Shown piece after piece: positions 50,001 through 60,779 of a DNA stretch of 64,000 nucleotides. A program made the position numbers and the translations under genes. The notes under the pieces were generated by a model. That model saw nothing but the letters and a program-made list of their open reading frames with translations. It made no database searches and was not told the origin of the DNA. Source of the stretch: Liolophura sinensis. Lineage: Eukaryota; Mollusca; Polyplacophora; Chitonida; Chitonidae. The stretch's first letter is position 1. Every line of letters starts with the position of its first letter. The stretch lies in NCBI RefSeq assembly GCF_032854445.1, contig NC_088296.1:22683853-22747852 (forward strand). Reading direction: 5' to 3'.

Positions 50001-53000
50001 AGATGTTCTCCAATGGACGAAAACAAACGATCCTTTTACCTAGTTTGCTTAGCTTGACGCAAGTGACAACAGACTTAGAAATTGACCCAAAACTCTTTGC
50101 CCTACAAAAGACGGACTTGACGCTGCAGTTGTGCACCTGGGTTGTATACAAACAGGAGTCCTCCTCCAGTATTAGTGGTATTAAACCATACTCATTCATT
50201 TATACCCCTAGAGGTAGTGCAAGGGAGGAACAAAAACGGGCTGTAAAAGTTTATGAAAACGTACAATGAAAATCTTTTGTAAAGCTCTTCTAAGTCAAAA
50301 AGTGTTACGCTTAACAGATTTAACATCAAGGTCAAAACGTCCATTAACAATCATGTTTCAGAGTGACCTGAACGAATTAGTTTACTTTGTTTTTTCGGAT
50401 GAGACGAGAAACCTTTTCCTTTATCCAGATACCTTGGTCATATAAGAAACCAATGACTGCCGACATCCGGAATTCCGTAATTAAAGCCAGCATGCAGTTA
50501 AGACGTCAAATGAAGGAGAAAGGTGCTGATTAAACATCCATGGCGCCCACTGACAGATAAACGAGTGTGAATGTCCCTCTGAAAGAATCAAAAGTCTTGC
50601 AGTTTCCTTTGGTGTAAGAGGTCATGGAAAGATCACTGCTGTGTGCCATTTGGGGTTTAGCATTTGGATATTTAGACCTGAAGTCAACAGTTAATTGTTA
50701 ACACAACCACGAGAAAATGCCCTAAAACATTACAAAATGTAAAATTTATGTCTTTTAGGGCGAAAATGTCATCTTTTATCGATAAACCCACCATTATCTT
50801 TGAGTAGATTAGCTTGAATGAATTAAGGAAGTATTCCTAAAGGTAAACACTATGGTCCTGAGCTCACTGGGGTTCATATAACGCTGTTATTGTTTGACTG
50901 TTGGTAATATATGAGTCAGTACATTGAACAATAAGTATGTATATTGAAGGGAGCATAATCCATGCAAAGATACCCATTCGCGAGGGCTTTCATATCAAAA
51001 AATGAACTAAAGACATCTACCAACTTAAAAAACAAGGAGATTTGGCCCATCAATCATAAACTGTCGCTTAGGACAACATAAGATGTGGTTTCAGACAATG
51101 GGCATTACATAAAATCTGGGCGAATTAGAATGAGAATAAAGAACCAGGCCTTTACGTTTCAGTGCTTAGCTTTTTAAAATGTGATTGTATATTAAATGTG
51201 ATGACAACACAACAGTTCGAGTCACTCTTGGCCAGCGACGTCTAATAAATGGCATTTTATATCACTGCATTTTTCTTTCTTCTGACTCTCTTGAAGCCAG
51301 GGGGCAGGGGCCGTGTAAATTGCTACTATTTAGGCATTTACGTAAACAGTTAAAATTAAACCCTGGCTGAGATAAACCGACAAGAGACCGTATTTTACCA
51401 GATACGTGTGGTATTTGCCAGCTATCACACTGTTGTTGCTGCTGTGGTTTTACACTCCAAGCTGTACGTCTAATAATACTTTAGGAGATACACATCCATT
51501 AACTTTGTAACAAATTCTAATCTCTATCATATTTAACACATTCACAGTTCTGAGGCCTTCGCAAAACATTGTGCTGATATTGTGTTACAAAGAAAGAAAT
51601 AGCCTATAAATTCACATAATTTCGAAAAGTCGGCTTGTGGTTCACGTTCGGACTTATTCACTAGGTTTGATGAGGTGATTGGAAAACTTCATTTCTGTGT
51701 AACGGCATATCTAACTTAGGAATCTTAGTGACTTGCAGTATATCACAACATTTATGCCGACAAATGAGGAAGTTTACAGAATTCAAGAATGAGAACTCTT
51801 TGAAATAATCTGATATACCCTATCATGCAGATTTTTGTCCATTTCCTAGATATTTTATTTGTACTTTTGTGTAGAGAAATTCTTCTCTTTAGAAAACATA
51901 CAAAACTGTGGAATTTGGTGAAAATGCATATTAAATTTAAAAATATACTGACTTTTCAAAATAAACCGTTGGAGGTTCTCAACCAACAATGAAGTCAGTA
52001 ATATTTAAAGAAAAAAGGGAAATTTTCTAAATGCAGAAAATGCCAAATTCTCCATTCCGTATTTCCATTGTCCGAAATTTCCGCAATGCCTCTGGCCATC
52101 AGTCCAGCGTCATATTATTTGGTCAGCGAGAATTTGGTGTCAACTCCTGGAGAGTGTTGTCTGAGCGTGACATCCTCAAATGACCTGAGAAGGCGTGGTA
52201 AAGGGACAAGTCAACAGTGCTGTCAGCGGAACACACGTGTCTTGCCTCAGTGACACGCAATTCGACACGTTATGAGAGTCGCCAATTTGGTGGTTTTCGC
52301 GCATTGTACAGTTTTGTGTCCTTCGTTTTTTTTATGGTGACATGTAGCAATAACTTCGACAGTTCTTTCAGGAATACATATATGTATATGTTCTGTGTGA
52401 ATGATGTTCCATAACATGGCTTTGTCATTTGTTTGCCCTAGATACATTTTCACCTCCAGGGCAACTAAGGTTTCTTAGGTATAAATGATTTACTTGCCTA
52501 GGAAATCAAGTGCATCGGACGGCTGTATATGACATGATTCACTATAACGTTTCCCTGAGAGATTGCTCCACAAAACTCTCTTTGAACCCAGCTGAATTGC
52601 TGTGACTGTGGTTTAATTTAGCGAATATCCAACATTTTAACAGAACTGATTCATCCTGTAGCCCATTTGTAAAAGATAGAGCATTGTGTAGAATAAATCA
52701 TGTTATGTTCACAGTCTTTGCTTCACAAGTTAAATATAAGCGTCATGTCCGACATTCGTATACCATTCATAGTCTGTAAAGGGCGTTCCAAGTCGATTAT
52801 CGCAAGATCCATTTCCAAAACAACGGTTAACACTAACTCGCAAAGACAAAGGTATGTAAGAAATGATACAAATTGGAAATAAAGCCGGTAACACACAAGA
52901 GAGAAGCGGTCATCAGTTTTCAATGATGCCGGGCAGACAGTGGATATTCCAAGCATGAATTCCATATCAAAGTTCAAATTCGTAGTCCATGAATGAGTTG

Positions 53001-55875
53001 TAGGTCAAATGACAATTAAACAAGGTATCTCAGTCACGCTTTGATTGCAACTGTTCATAAAGACACCATGCAGATGTAATGAGCTTGGCTGCCCCTAGCC
53101 CCAGGTTAAGCGGTATTAGATACAATTCGAAAATGACGAGCGTTAAAGCCATATTGTCCACATGTGTCATATAAGAGCTGAATACCGGCCTTATAATGAG
53201 GATTTGATTTTTCTCTACTTAATGAAGTATCTGGGAGCACTCAGATCTTTTTCTAAAGGCAATAGAACCTGTCCAGAAGCAAAGTGTACAAAAGCACTGG
53301 ATAAAGATTGGAGCACTGGGTCCAATATCTTTGTCAAGTCTAGTTTTTCTTATTGCGTAATGATAAGCTGATACGCTAGACAATTTCCTGAGACAACTTA
53401 CGGAAAAATGATTTTTTTAACTTATAAATTCACGCGAATCCTGGGACAAAAGCCATGAGTGTACCACTTAACACTCCCATCAACATTAACCATTTGATCA
53501 GTTTGTCATGAATGCCTGTATGACCAGGTGTCCAGTTCAGGGTTCGTTAGGACCGCAGTGTTTTACAGGTTGCTCTGGTCAGTATTGGAGAAACGGGCAA
53601 ACCGAGGAATTTTGTCCGATACGATGCGTGAGCAACGTTTAGAGGCCTCTGGGAACCAAGATAGAGTATTCCGGTAAATATTCCATACAAATACTTGTCA
53701 TTGCGGACGTCATTTGAAAATTGCCATTGGCACGCACAGTGCGACAACTGGAATCCTTTGGTAAACAAACCCACGCCTTTGCACATGGAGAGAAAGTTAA
53801 AAAGGTGACAGCTATAAGTGACAATTCCGTTTTTCCTTCCACGCGAAAAGAAAACAGACGTCTTGTCTTTTTAATTTTGCCACCAGGAAATGGCGTGCTG
53901 TAACCTGCCGTTTGTAAATATACTCGAAAAACAACCTGTATTTTACGCTAGCCAAATAAAAAGAAAGATGCCATCTTTTACGAATAAAAGAGAAAAAAAT
54001 AATATGGAGAAAAAAGGAGATGTCAATAGCTTTTCTGGAAAAATTCAGAGTTTGAGTAAGAAAGCATGTTTTATATTTTTTTGTGAAAAGCAAGACGGCC
54101 TGCAGCTGTATGGAACAAAAAAATCACAAAATAAGCAAATGCTTTGCCACCAAACACACTTGAAAATGACTGGAAATAACCCTTTGATTTTTCTCCACCT
54201 CGAATTGAAGGATTGTCGGTCAAAATGCAATATATAATTTATCTTCTTTGGAATTTTTCATGAAACATTCTTTAAAATTGCAAAAATTTGAACCGGTATC
54301 GGTAATACGCAGCATGTCATTCCTGCCATGGGTTTTTTGGCGTTTTCTTTTTGGTTATCAACGTTATTCCCTTTTTGAATTTTAATAAATACCCCAAATA
54401 ATCTTTAGAAGCGCATGTTTCTGTTTCTGTTGTGAATGGAATATCGAATTTATTCGCAACGGAAGTTATTTCCGAAAGAGTTTAAGGGGACAGATATTTT
54501 GGTAATACATCATTACTTGATCATATGCATGTTAAGTAACTACTTGTCTCGTAAAGTCGCTAAGAAAATCAGTTACTGTTAACTTGCACCATCAAATACT
54601 TACTGCAAATATATAAATTATTCATATCTCGTCCATTCCTTATCGTTGATAAAGTCTTCATGTAACGAGATATATCAATCGGAGAGAAAACATAGGCCGT
54701 CATATTTCCCACACATAGCCCTTCTGTCAAAGAACGGCGGAATACATGTACAACCAGCAAGAATTGCTTTACTGGTTTGTGGAACCTTGAGGGCCTGGTA
54801 ACGAAAGGCATACACTCCAAAAAATTATCTGTTAATTTTAACAGAAAGTACGTTGCCTTAGTGAACATATTCTGTTATAATAATATAACATAATACCTTG
54901 CTAGTTTAACAGAATCTTTATGTTAGAATAGAACATATGTGTTATATTTAAAAGAATGATCTGTTACAGTAGCGGAATATACTTTTGCATCACTCAGACA
55001 GACGTTGTGTTAAAGTTAACACCTTAATTTGTTTAGTGTACATCTACTCGACTCCATCCCCAAGTTAGTACGTTACACTTTTCAGGGTGCAGGTATGTCA
55101 CTCACAAAGACCTTACTTAGGTCCACTTCTTCGTTAAATGTATAACGAACGTAAATGTTAAAGCATAAGATAACAAAAGTTTAGCCTACCGACTCACCGG
55201 CTAAAACAAAGAACGACTGATATGTACCGTGGCAGCCACCCATGGAGGCTACTCAACGAAATCAGCAGGTAATACCTCAACTTTAATCACGATCTGAGGA
55301 AAATGCTGGAAGCAAATACAGCTCATTTCAAATTATATTGAGGCACCTATATACACTGTACAGTCCTCGACTGAAGGCTCTAAAGTGATTTTATGAAGCT
55401 ACGTGTACGGGGAATTGTACATTAAAAGCTTTTATGTGTAGGGTCATTATGCAAACTTTGTATACACAAACTGTGTAGACTTTCCTGGAAACTTACCCGT
55501 TCTATATTTCCACTGCACCACACACTGACTACATGTCAACCCTCGGGGAAGCCTTAAAGTGTAGTTGAACATGGCGTTGTATTTTCCTTTGGGGACATAA
55601 AATCTGGTCCCTTGGCCATCAGCTCGTTCTAGAAGGTATTTGTCCAAGCAGTCTTGCTTCACCCGGGCTTTGTAGTTGTTGTTGGGGCAGAGGCGGAACT
55701 CAAAAAAGCCGAGATGGTTGGCGGTAAGGTGAACCGTGATGTCCATCTCGGAGCCTTCTTCGTACGTCTTGGCGATGATTCCATTTGCGTATTTCCCGCC
55801 AGCTTCGTGTGGTCTGTCACCGTGGTAGGAGTCGCCGCAAACCCCGCATTTACCACCGTTCTTCAACCATTGTAC
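44776..55875 (-). CDS. AA15-type lytic polysaccharide monooxygenase with mucin-like linker and twin Cys modules (5' end missing)
   Basis: Two exons are visible: 55875-55497 (phase 0 start, donor gtaagt) and 47042-44776 (acceptor after a T-rich tract, stop TGA). They join in phase 1 through a split Gly codon and give 881 residues. Residues 1-157 are the AA15/chitin-binding type-4 catalytic core. The landmarks are NGGKCGVCGD (6-15), GGKYANG (26-32), LTANHLGFFEFRLC (50-63, where His54 is the second histidine of the copper brace), LPRGLTCSQCVVQWKY, then across the splice GCGPQEEFYNCADISI, which carries the axial aromatic region. These match animal AA15 enzymes, which oxidatively cleave chitin or cellulose outside the cell. 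The exon with the signal peptide and N-terminal His is not in the visible sequence. Residues about 160-740 are Thr/Pro-rich and mucin-like, a likely O-glycosylated spacer. Two six-Cys modules close the protein. I infer a role in remodelling or digesting chitin. The catalytic-domain assignment is confident; the substrate is not known. Confidence 0.9.
44788..44886 (-). other. Six-Cys module 2 of the LPMO, at the C terminus
   Basis: Residues about 846-878. Spacing is C-x15-C-x3-C-x4-C-x4-C-x-C. It shares DNWC, NC, CP and the final C-x-C with module 1, so the two are clearly duplicates. Only three residues (TWR) follow before the stop. Confidence 0.75.
45079..45171 (-). other. Six-Cys module 1 of the LPMO
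   Basis: Residues about 751-781 of the visible protein. Spacing is C-x13-C-x3-C-x4-C-x4-C-x-C, with NDWC, NC and CP as fixed points. It is preceded by a Pro-rich stretch and followed by a 64-residue Arg-rich spacer. Confidence 0.75.
47100..47350 (-). mobile_element. SINE-A relic beside the LPMO terminal exon
   Basis: agttttaagtcgcactcaag, cgacctccccacgcatgacc, gagccagcatgggctgg and cttgaactcttagcgatt appear in order but decayed. It lies about 60 bp upstream of the acceptor, within the intron. Confidence 0.55.
47505..48060. repeat. 72-bp minisatellite in the LPMO intron
   Basis: About six regular units (aacagcaaattttggaggtt, aacagacagaaatacaagcc, atacgcactgcccaggtaat...) from 47505 to 47960, then decayed units to about 48190. 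Because 72 is a multiple of three, the - strand is open for 155 codons. Confidence 0.85.
48667..48722 (-). other. C-rich tract, G-quadruplex motif on the - strand
   Basis: Repeated CCCC/CCCTCC runs; on the LPMO sense strand this is G-rich, inside its intron. Confidence 0.4.
48744..48899 (-). mobile_element. SINE-A copy, 5'-truncated
   Basis: ttatttatttgtttgattgg tail, gacggcggtcagcattatgg core, cttcccacgtacggccgg. It stops before the tRNA-like head. Confidence 0.75.
49009..49183 (-). mobile_element. SINE-A copy lacking the 3' core, with perfect 10-bp TSD
   Basis: Flanked by acatgtttat at 48999-49008 and 49184-49193. The tail joins directly to ggtaggaggaaac, so about 70 bp of the 3' core are absent. 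The tRNA-like head (gctgcgctagcgcactaacc, aactgagccacggagg) is intact. The deletion lies inside the duplication boundaries, so it occurred either in the source copy or after insertion. Confidence 0.85.
49867..50199 (-). pseudogene. Possible retroelement integrase (H2C2-like) relic
   Basis: The - strand is open for 110 codons. Its end (LLETFAAGRVCAHTFISKRA, then SIKQRFWWNG) resembles the zinc-binding H2C2 region of Gypsy/BEL integrases (H...AGH.G..KT...I.QRFYWPG) in order and spacing, but key His and Gly residues are not kept. No flanking reverse transcriptase or LTR was seen. The similarity may be chance. Confidence 0.25.
51290..51412 (+). repeat. Dispersed ~120-bp repeat, copy b
   Basis: ggcaggggccgtgtaaattg, tttacgtaaacagttaaaat, taaaccctggctgag, cgacaagagaccg. 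The best + strand copy of an unclassified family found at four to five places in this window. Confidence 0.65.
54813..55038. mobile_element. MITE copy 3, in the LPMO intron
   Basis: TA at 54811-54812 and 55039-55040. Begins cactccaaaaaattatctg and ends aatttgtttagtg. Internal motifs (taacagaa, gcatcactcagacagac) match copies 1 and 2. 226 bp. Confidence 0.75.
55497..55875 (-). CDS. LPMO internal exon: main part of catalytic core
   Basis: Acceptor ctctag at 55881-55876, then GTA CAA TGG (Val-Gln-Trp) opening the exon in phase 0; donor gtaagt at 55496-55491. In AA15 proteins this Gln-Trp normally follows a Cys-Gly-Gly motif in the preceding exon, so this is not the first coding exon. It contains eight of the conserved core cysteines and histidine 54. 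Frame is open with no disruption, so the gene looks functional here. Confidence 0.9.
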
Positions 55876-55884
55876 CTAGAGGCA

Positions 55885-58800
55885 AAGATATAGAAAGAAA
55901 CATTACTGATGTGCCTTTGTTGTTGTACCTTATCTTCAGTGGAGTTAAAAGCGCAGTGGTCTTTGTGCGCTGAATCTCCAAAAAAGAGCAGTGTACATGC
56001 AAATTACTGATGGTTGATTCCTTCATCTCGGGCAATAATGTTGTTGCCTGTCTTAATTTTGTTGGAGACAGCGTATTTCTTGTTCTTCATTCTATGGTGC
56101 ATTATTGAAATGCCAATACGGCGTAGCTTGTACTGCTTATGGTTCTTGTTTTTTTTGCTTTTTACTTGTTCCCTGTATAAGACGAATTGAATTTCCTGCT
56201 GAGGGAACAGTTTAACATGCTACAGCTCAAACAGCTAATCCCAAAGAAGTCCCGGCATGTTGGCATCCACCTCTGGTAGGATCAGCTGATAAAATGAAAA
56301 TGTCGTCAACTAAAACCTTCAACACAAAACACACTAAAAACTGAACGAAACAAAAATGCAATGGTAATGTAAACCGAGCAGTGCCTTGGCGACAGTATTT
56401 GACAAGCTTCGAGGCAAAGAGTTCACCTGTTTTTGCTTAAGAGTTTATGTCATGGTAGACCCGAAGAGCTGGTTTCCTGATTGAAAGCGAATATTCAAGT
56501 ATTAGATGAGTATATCGGTCCCTTCAGGTCTGCCACCCTTTGCAAAATTAGCAAAAATGAGCAGATACAGTATACAGGCGAATGCTACTTTCGATTTCCT
56601 GTTTAGTGTCGATGTACTTCCACGTACAAGAAGAAACCCGAGGCTAAAAAGCGGTTGGTTTTCATATTAGGACTTTGAGAGAGCAATTTGCATGTACTTA
56701 AAGACATAAAATAAATAACAGTTTACATGTCGCCATACTTTTGGACTTATATACACCATTCAACAAGATCATCAGTGAATGGCCTTTTTGTTATACACCA
56801 TAACTGAAATACAACGAAGTGTATTGTTTTACAATTTAATTACAAGAAAGTGAAAATCAGACACACAGCGCATGTATGCGAATGGTAAGTGACACGTAGC
56901 AATTGCAGACATGTTGCGCGAATGCTCTCTGTGAGGAAAAAGTTAGCAGTATATAAAATAAAAACAGTTTACCTTGTTAGCCACGGTATTAAATAATCTC
57001 ATCAAATACAAGCAGATCTAGGATGTTCCACTGCATTCCTTCAACTCCTGACAACAACCTAATGTCTAAAAAGGTGTTTGCTAAGATTAATGTGATACGA
57101 AAGGGGGTGGGGGTGGGGGAGGGCTGACCTTAACTCAAGAGTGCAAAGATTGTGGGGTAGATTATATATGTTTTCAAATCATATTTATTGGCCAAGCTAT
57201 TATGTCTAAGTGGAAATCTAACCATTCCGTCTCAGCATATCTCAGTTGTGGAACGCAAGGTATACATTATGTAGCTTCTCTGTAATGTGAAGGCAGCCTT
57301 TCAGGTCAATCCATCTAATTATATGACTATTCATTGCGGTCTTTAAACAAGTTTCGCGAAAAGATCGCTAGACGTTAGTGATCAAGATGCTGCATCATGT
57401 GTTCCAATATGTTCAGCTCACATGTAGCACGTGCGAGAAAAACTTGACTGATTCGAAGGAAAAGATTTTTTAATTTCATCCACTAAAAGCTTTATCAACA
57501 AACAAGCCATTTGTATGTTCACGCGACTGTCAAACACAACTGCTTCACACTTTGTAATCTGCTGGGGTCCTCGTGCAAATCTGGGAGTAATTCTGTAATA
57601 ATAGCCCTAGACTCTGATTCACAACAGTAAGAAATCTGGGAAACATACGCGATTTGCTTAGGACGTCAACGTAAGAGGAGTCTCACTAGTAGTATATACA
57701 TAGTTTTTAAGTTGGATGTTCTTTTATACACTCTTAGACCAGTCTTCTGTCACAGGTGCTCCAAACTTGACACCTTGCAACTCACGTTTCTAGTCTTTGT
57801 TTGGTTACAATCCACATTTAACCAATATTAAACTGGTTGCGCACTCGCTCTAAAGCTCGAGGGCATTTTACTTTGTCCACAAAAGCTGTCCTGCCCGGGC
57901 AATGACCACTGACGAGATTTCGGACGCAAATAGCATAGCAGATCACCTGTTATCCAGTGTACTTTTAATGCATTTAACATTATACATGGGAAGCCAGAAC
58001 AAGTCTTACTAGACACTGTCTGGGATTCTTGCAGTATTTGCACATATTCAGTGCAACCAGAGAACATAAAAAGTGGTGAACAGAAAGAAGTTCAATCTCC
58101 TTGACATTTTAGCTTGTACCCGGCGACCGGGGCAAAACAGTGGGCACATTGCAATGCAAGAATTCAACATGCGCCTACAACTGAGTCCGAAGCATTGCAA
58201 ACCCTTAAGAGAAAGAACGCAGTATCACATGCGTTTACATTCCCAATTCATGGCGTCTATCGGAACGACTTCAATATATCATACCCGTCAATAAGCATGC
58301 GGTGACGCAAGATGAATTATTCTAAACGTCCCTCTGGAGAAATGCATGCTGGTGACAGAAGTCGCAGAGCCGACGTCAGGTTCTAAGACGGGTTGCATAA
58401 CCTCTGTGATTTTAGACCGCATTCCGGGAACTCTGAGGGAACACGCATACGAAAAGAAATCAAGATAAAAACTGCAGAATGTGAAGCATGACTTCTAGAG
58501 ACTAGAGACTGGCCATGCACCGACATCACCCCGTACAGGAGCAATGAATGAAACTTTTGTCAGCTTCGTCACTATAGAACCATGGCATCAGCGGTACGCC
58601 AAATACTGTCGTCATTCAATGATGTCGTTATTTTTCTTTTCTTTTTTTAAGAATTTTTTTCTGAGCGCCTAATAAATTAAATTTAGGGATAAATTTGTTG
58701 TGCATGTTTGTTCCCGATGTGGTTAAACTCTCTAGACATGCATGCAAACATATTTGCCTTGTAGACTATTCCAGCCGAAATAGTCTTGCAGTGAGCGTTC

Positions 58801-59040
58801 TGGTTGAGAGTAAGGAACAGAGAAAACAAAGTTTGTTGTAGGATGACCAATAAAACAAGCTCTTGTTGGCAGATGTAAACAAATTGATTGCCATATTTAA
58901 TGAATTGCTGACTGGAATAAAACTGCTGCGCGGAGTTTACACATTATGTATGACATACTTAGTATATACTGTGTTGATAATTTGGGCTGTAATTGTAGAC
59001 TTAGCATCACTTATTTTTTAAAACGTAATTCTGCTCAAGC
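55885..59040. other. Upstream intron of the LPMO (inferred), no exon found
   Basis: I searched the - strand for an exon with the N-terminal His-Gly and Cys-Gly-Gly motifs of AA15 enzymes and found none. Only the G-quadruplex motif at 57103 stands out. Confidence 0.45.
57103..57123 (+). other. G-quadruplex motif with 1-nt loops
   Basis: Runs of five, five, five and three G separated by single T, T and A. Single-base loops are the most stable type. It lies 1.2 kb upstream of the LPMO core exon, on the opposite strand. Confidence 0.55.
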
Positions 59041-59044
59041 AATG

Positions 59045-59165
59045 GTGCTGGGAGGCGTGTAACTTGCTATTATTTAAGTATTCACATGAACAGTTGGAAT
59101 AAAACCCTAAATGGGGTAAATAGACAATAGGTCGGATTTGTCAACTCTCACACCGACATCTCTGC
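59045..59165 (+). repeat. Dispersed ~120-bp repeat, copy c
   Basis: gctgggaggcgtgtaacttg, ctattatttaagtattcac, atgaacagttggaataaaac, cctaaatggggtaaatagac. Confidence 0.6.
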
Positions 59166-59208
59166 TCTAGTTTCACTCACTGTGTTATATTTTTCTATAT
59201 CACATGGT

Positions 59209-59345
59209 CTATTTATTTATTTGATTAGTGTTTTACGCCATCCCCATGAACATTTCTCTTATACGAAGACGGTAATGATTATGGTGGGAGGAAACCGGGC
59301 AAAACCCGGTGGAAACCCGCAACCATCTGCAGGCTGTTAGCAGAC
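59209..59345 (-). mobile_element. SINE-A copy, 5'-truncated
   Basis: tttatttatttgattagtg, tacgccatccccatgaac, atggtgggaggaaaccggg, ending near ctgttagcagac. It lies opposite the copy at 59634. Confidence 0.7.
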
Positions 59346-59484
59346 ACTATATTATATGACGTTCTATCGATAATATATTTTCATTTCATTTTATTTACTC
59401 AGCAGTTTACAGTACACGCAATTTTCAATTAGTACATCAAAAATAATTATTTCACAAAGCATAGCGTTACAGGATACTGTATGT

Positions 59485-59525
59485 AAAAACTAGCGGGAAT
59501 AAAACCCTAAAGGGGGTAAATTTAA
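59485..59525 (+). repeat. Dispersed ~120-bp repeat, short fragment e
   Basis: ctagcgggaataaaacccta, aagggggtaaattt. Matches the middle of copy c. Confidence 0.4.
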
Positions 59526-59633
59526 AAGCTATAAATCTGAACATTTTAAATAAAATGAAATGAAAGTGATCAATGTCAGGTGTCGTTTTCCTGGCTCTAC
59601 ATACGCTTGGGTAAGTATTTTTTTTACCAAAAA

Positions 59634-59735
59634 CGTGGGAAGGTCTGCCAGCAACCTGCACATGGTCATGGAGTTTATCTGGGCTCTGCTTGGTCCCCTT
59701 CCACCATTATGTTGGCCGCCGTCTTATAAGTGATA
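59634..59735 (+). mobile_element. SINE-A 3' fragment
   Basis: cgtgggaaggtctgccagc, gggctctgcttggtcccc, ccattatgttggccgccgtc, cttataagtgatataaat. The final tail is missing. Confidence 0.6.
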
Positions 59736-59879
59736 TAAATATCAGAAGTGTGTACTTGCATACAAAAATCCATATAGGCTACATATAAAGACTTTCTATC
59801 TTTCCAGGCAATTTGGGTCCCCTTTACCTTTTAGACGAGCATCTCTATGTGTTGAGTCTAGCTATGTTGAGTCGGATTG

Positions 59880-60730
59880 TTTCTCGCTACAGGGCTTCGC
59901 TTGCAAAATCACGTGGTTTTTGTTGGCGGGCCAACAAAGGCACTGGGTATTAAAATCTACTTTTCCGTGCCTGGCGAGCGCCCAAGATGGCGTTTCCCAC
60001 GTGCTCATGACATAAAACATTTACTTTTCGCATCCTCGGTCGTACGCAGTTTTATTGATAATACGCAGAACCTGAACTCAGCTTTGGACTCAGCACGCAA
60101 TATGTGCTTCGGATGCATTATTTACAGACAACATTATGCATGTATATTAAAGTCATCAGACATGAGCAAAAGTCAAAAGAGCACGGAGATGCAAAATGTT
60201 TCCGCGCACGTGAATTTACCAAAAGAAAAACAAATCCATAAACAAATCAGAAGATAAGCACAGAACGGCACATCGACGGAATGATACAAAATTAGGTAAT
60301 GTCTATTAAACTTGCTTGGAATATGTGCTGTATGCTTGTTTCAGCTCAGTTCTTTAGGACAAAAAAGTTCATTATGAAAAAGAACTCTGATATTTACCAC
60401 TTGTTTGAAATATTGGTCGGAAACAGACCAGAAGCCATGGTGCACAAGAGAATTCGGATTATCACGATATTAAACTATCTCTTATGACTATTCCATTAAG
60501 CCTCCATTATTATAGCACTTTTCTGAGGGTACGCATGAAGTAAACATTACGGTGATAATGAAGAAAATGCCATTAGTTCTCCTAAGTTTGAAAAACAATC
60601 TTAACGGAAAACACCTCCTCGTTGTCGATTCAAAATCTGGTGAAAAGGGTGATGACAATATATGCCATTATCGCGCTAACGAAAAATGCCCTGCATCGTT
60701 ATTCTGCATGAAACCAACCATGATTGATTT
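59880..60730. other. No recognised gene
   Basis: A 126-codon + strand ORF (59877-60257) has no recognisable family or clear splice sites; I do not call it. Confidence 0.4.
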
Positions 60731-60734
60731 CAGT

Positions 60735-60776
60735 GTTGAGTACGGCGTTTAAACGGCAATAATCAAATAAATAAAT
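60735..60776 (+). mobile_element. SINE-A tail fragment
   Basis: gttgagtacggcgtttaaac, then ataatcaaataaataaatac. Only the last 40 bp are kept. Confidence 0.5.
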
Positions 60777-60779
60777 ACA

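Larger units (their letters stand above)
47043..55496 (-). other. 8.45-kb intron inside the LPMO catalytic core
   Basis: Bounded by donor gtaagt (55496-55491) and a T-rich acceptor ending cag (47043). It holds SINE-A relics at 47100, 48744 and 49009, the 72-bp minisatellite, a possible integrase relic, one copy of the ~120-bp dispersed repeat and one MITE (54813). From 49200 to 49860, 50280 to 51280 and 51420 to 54810 I see nothing recognisable. Confidence 0.8.

Noticed and set aside
59877-60257. 126-codon + strand ORF
   Set aside because: No recognisable domain, no splice support, and composition is typical of chance ORFs.
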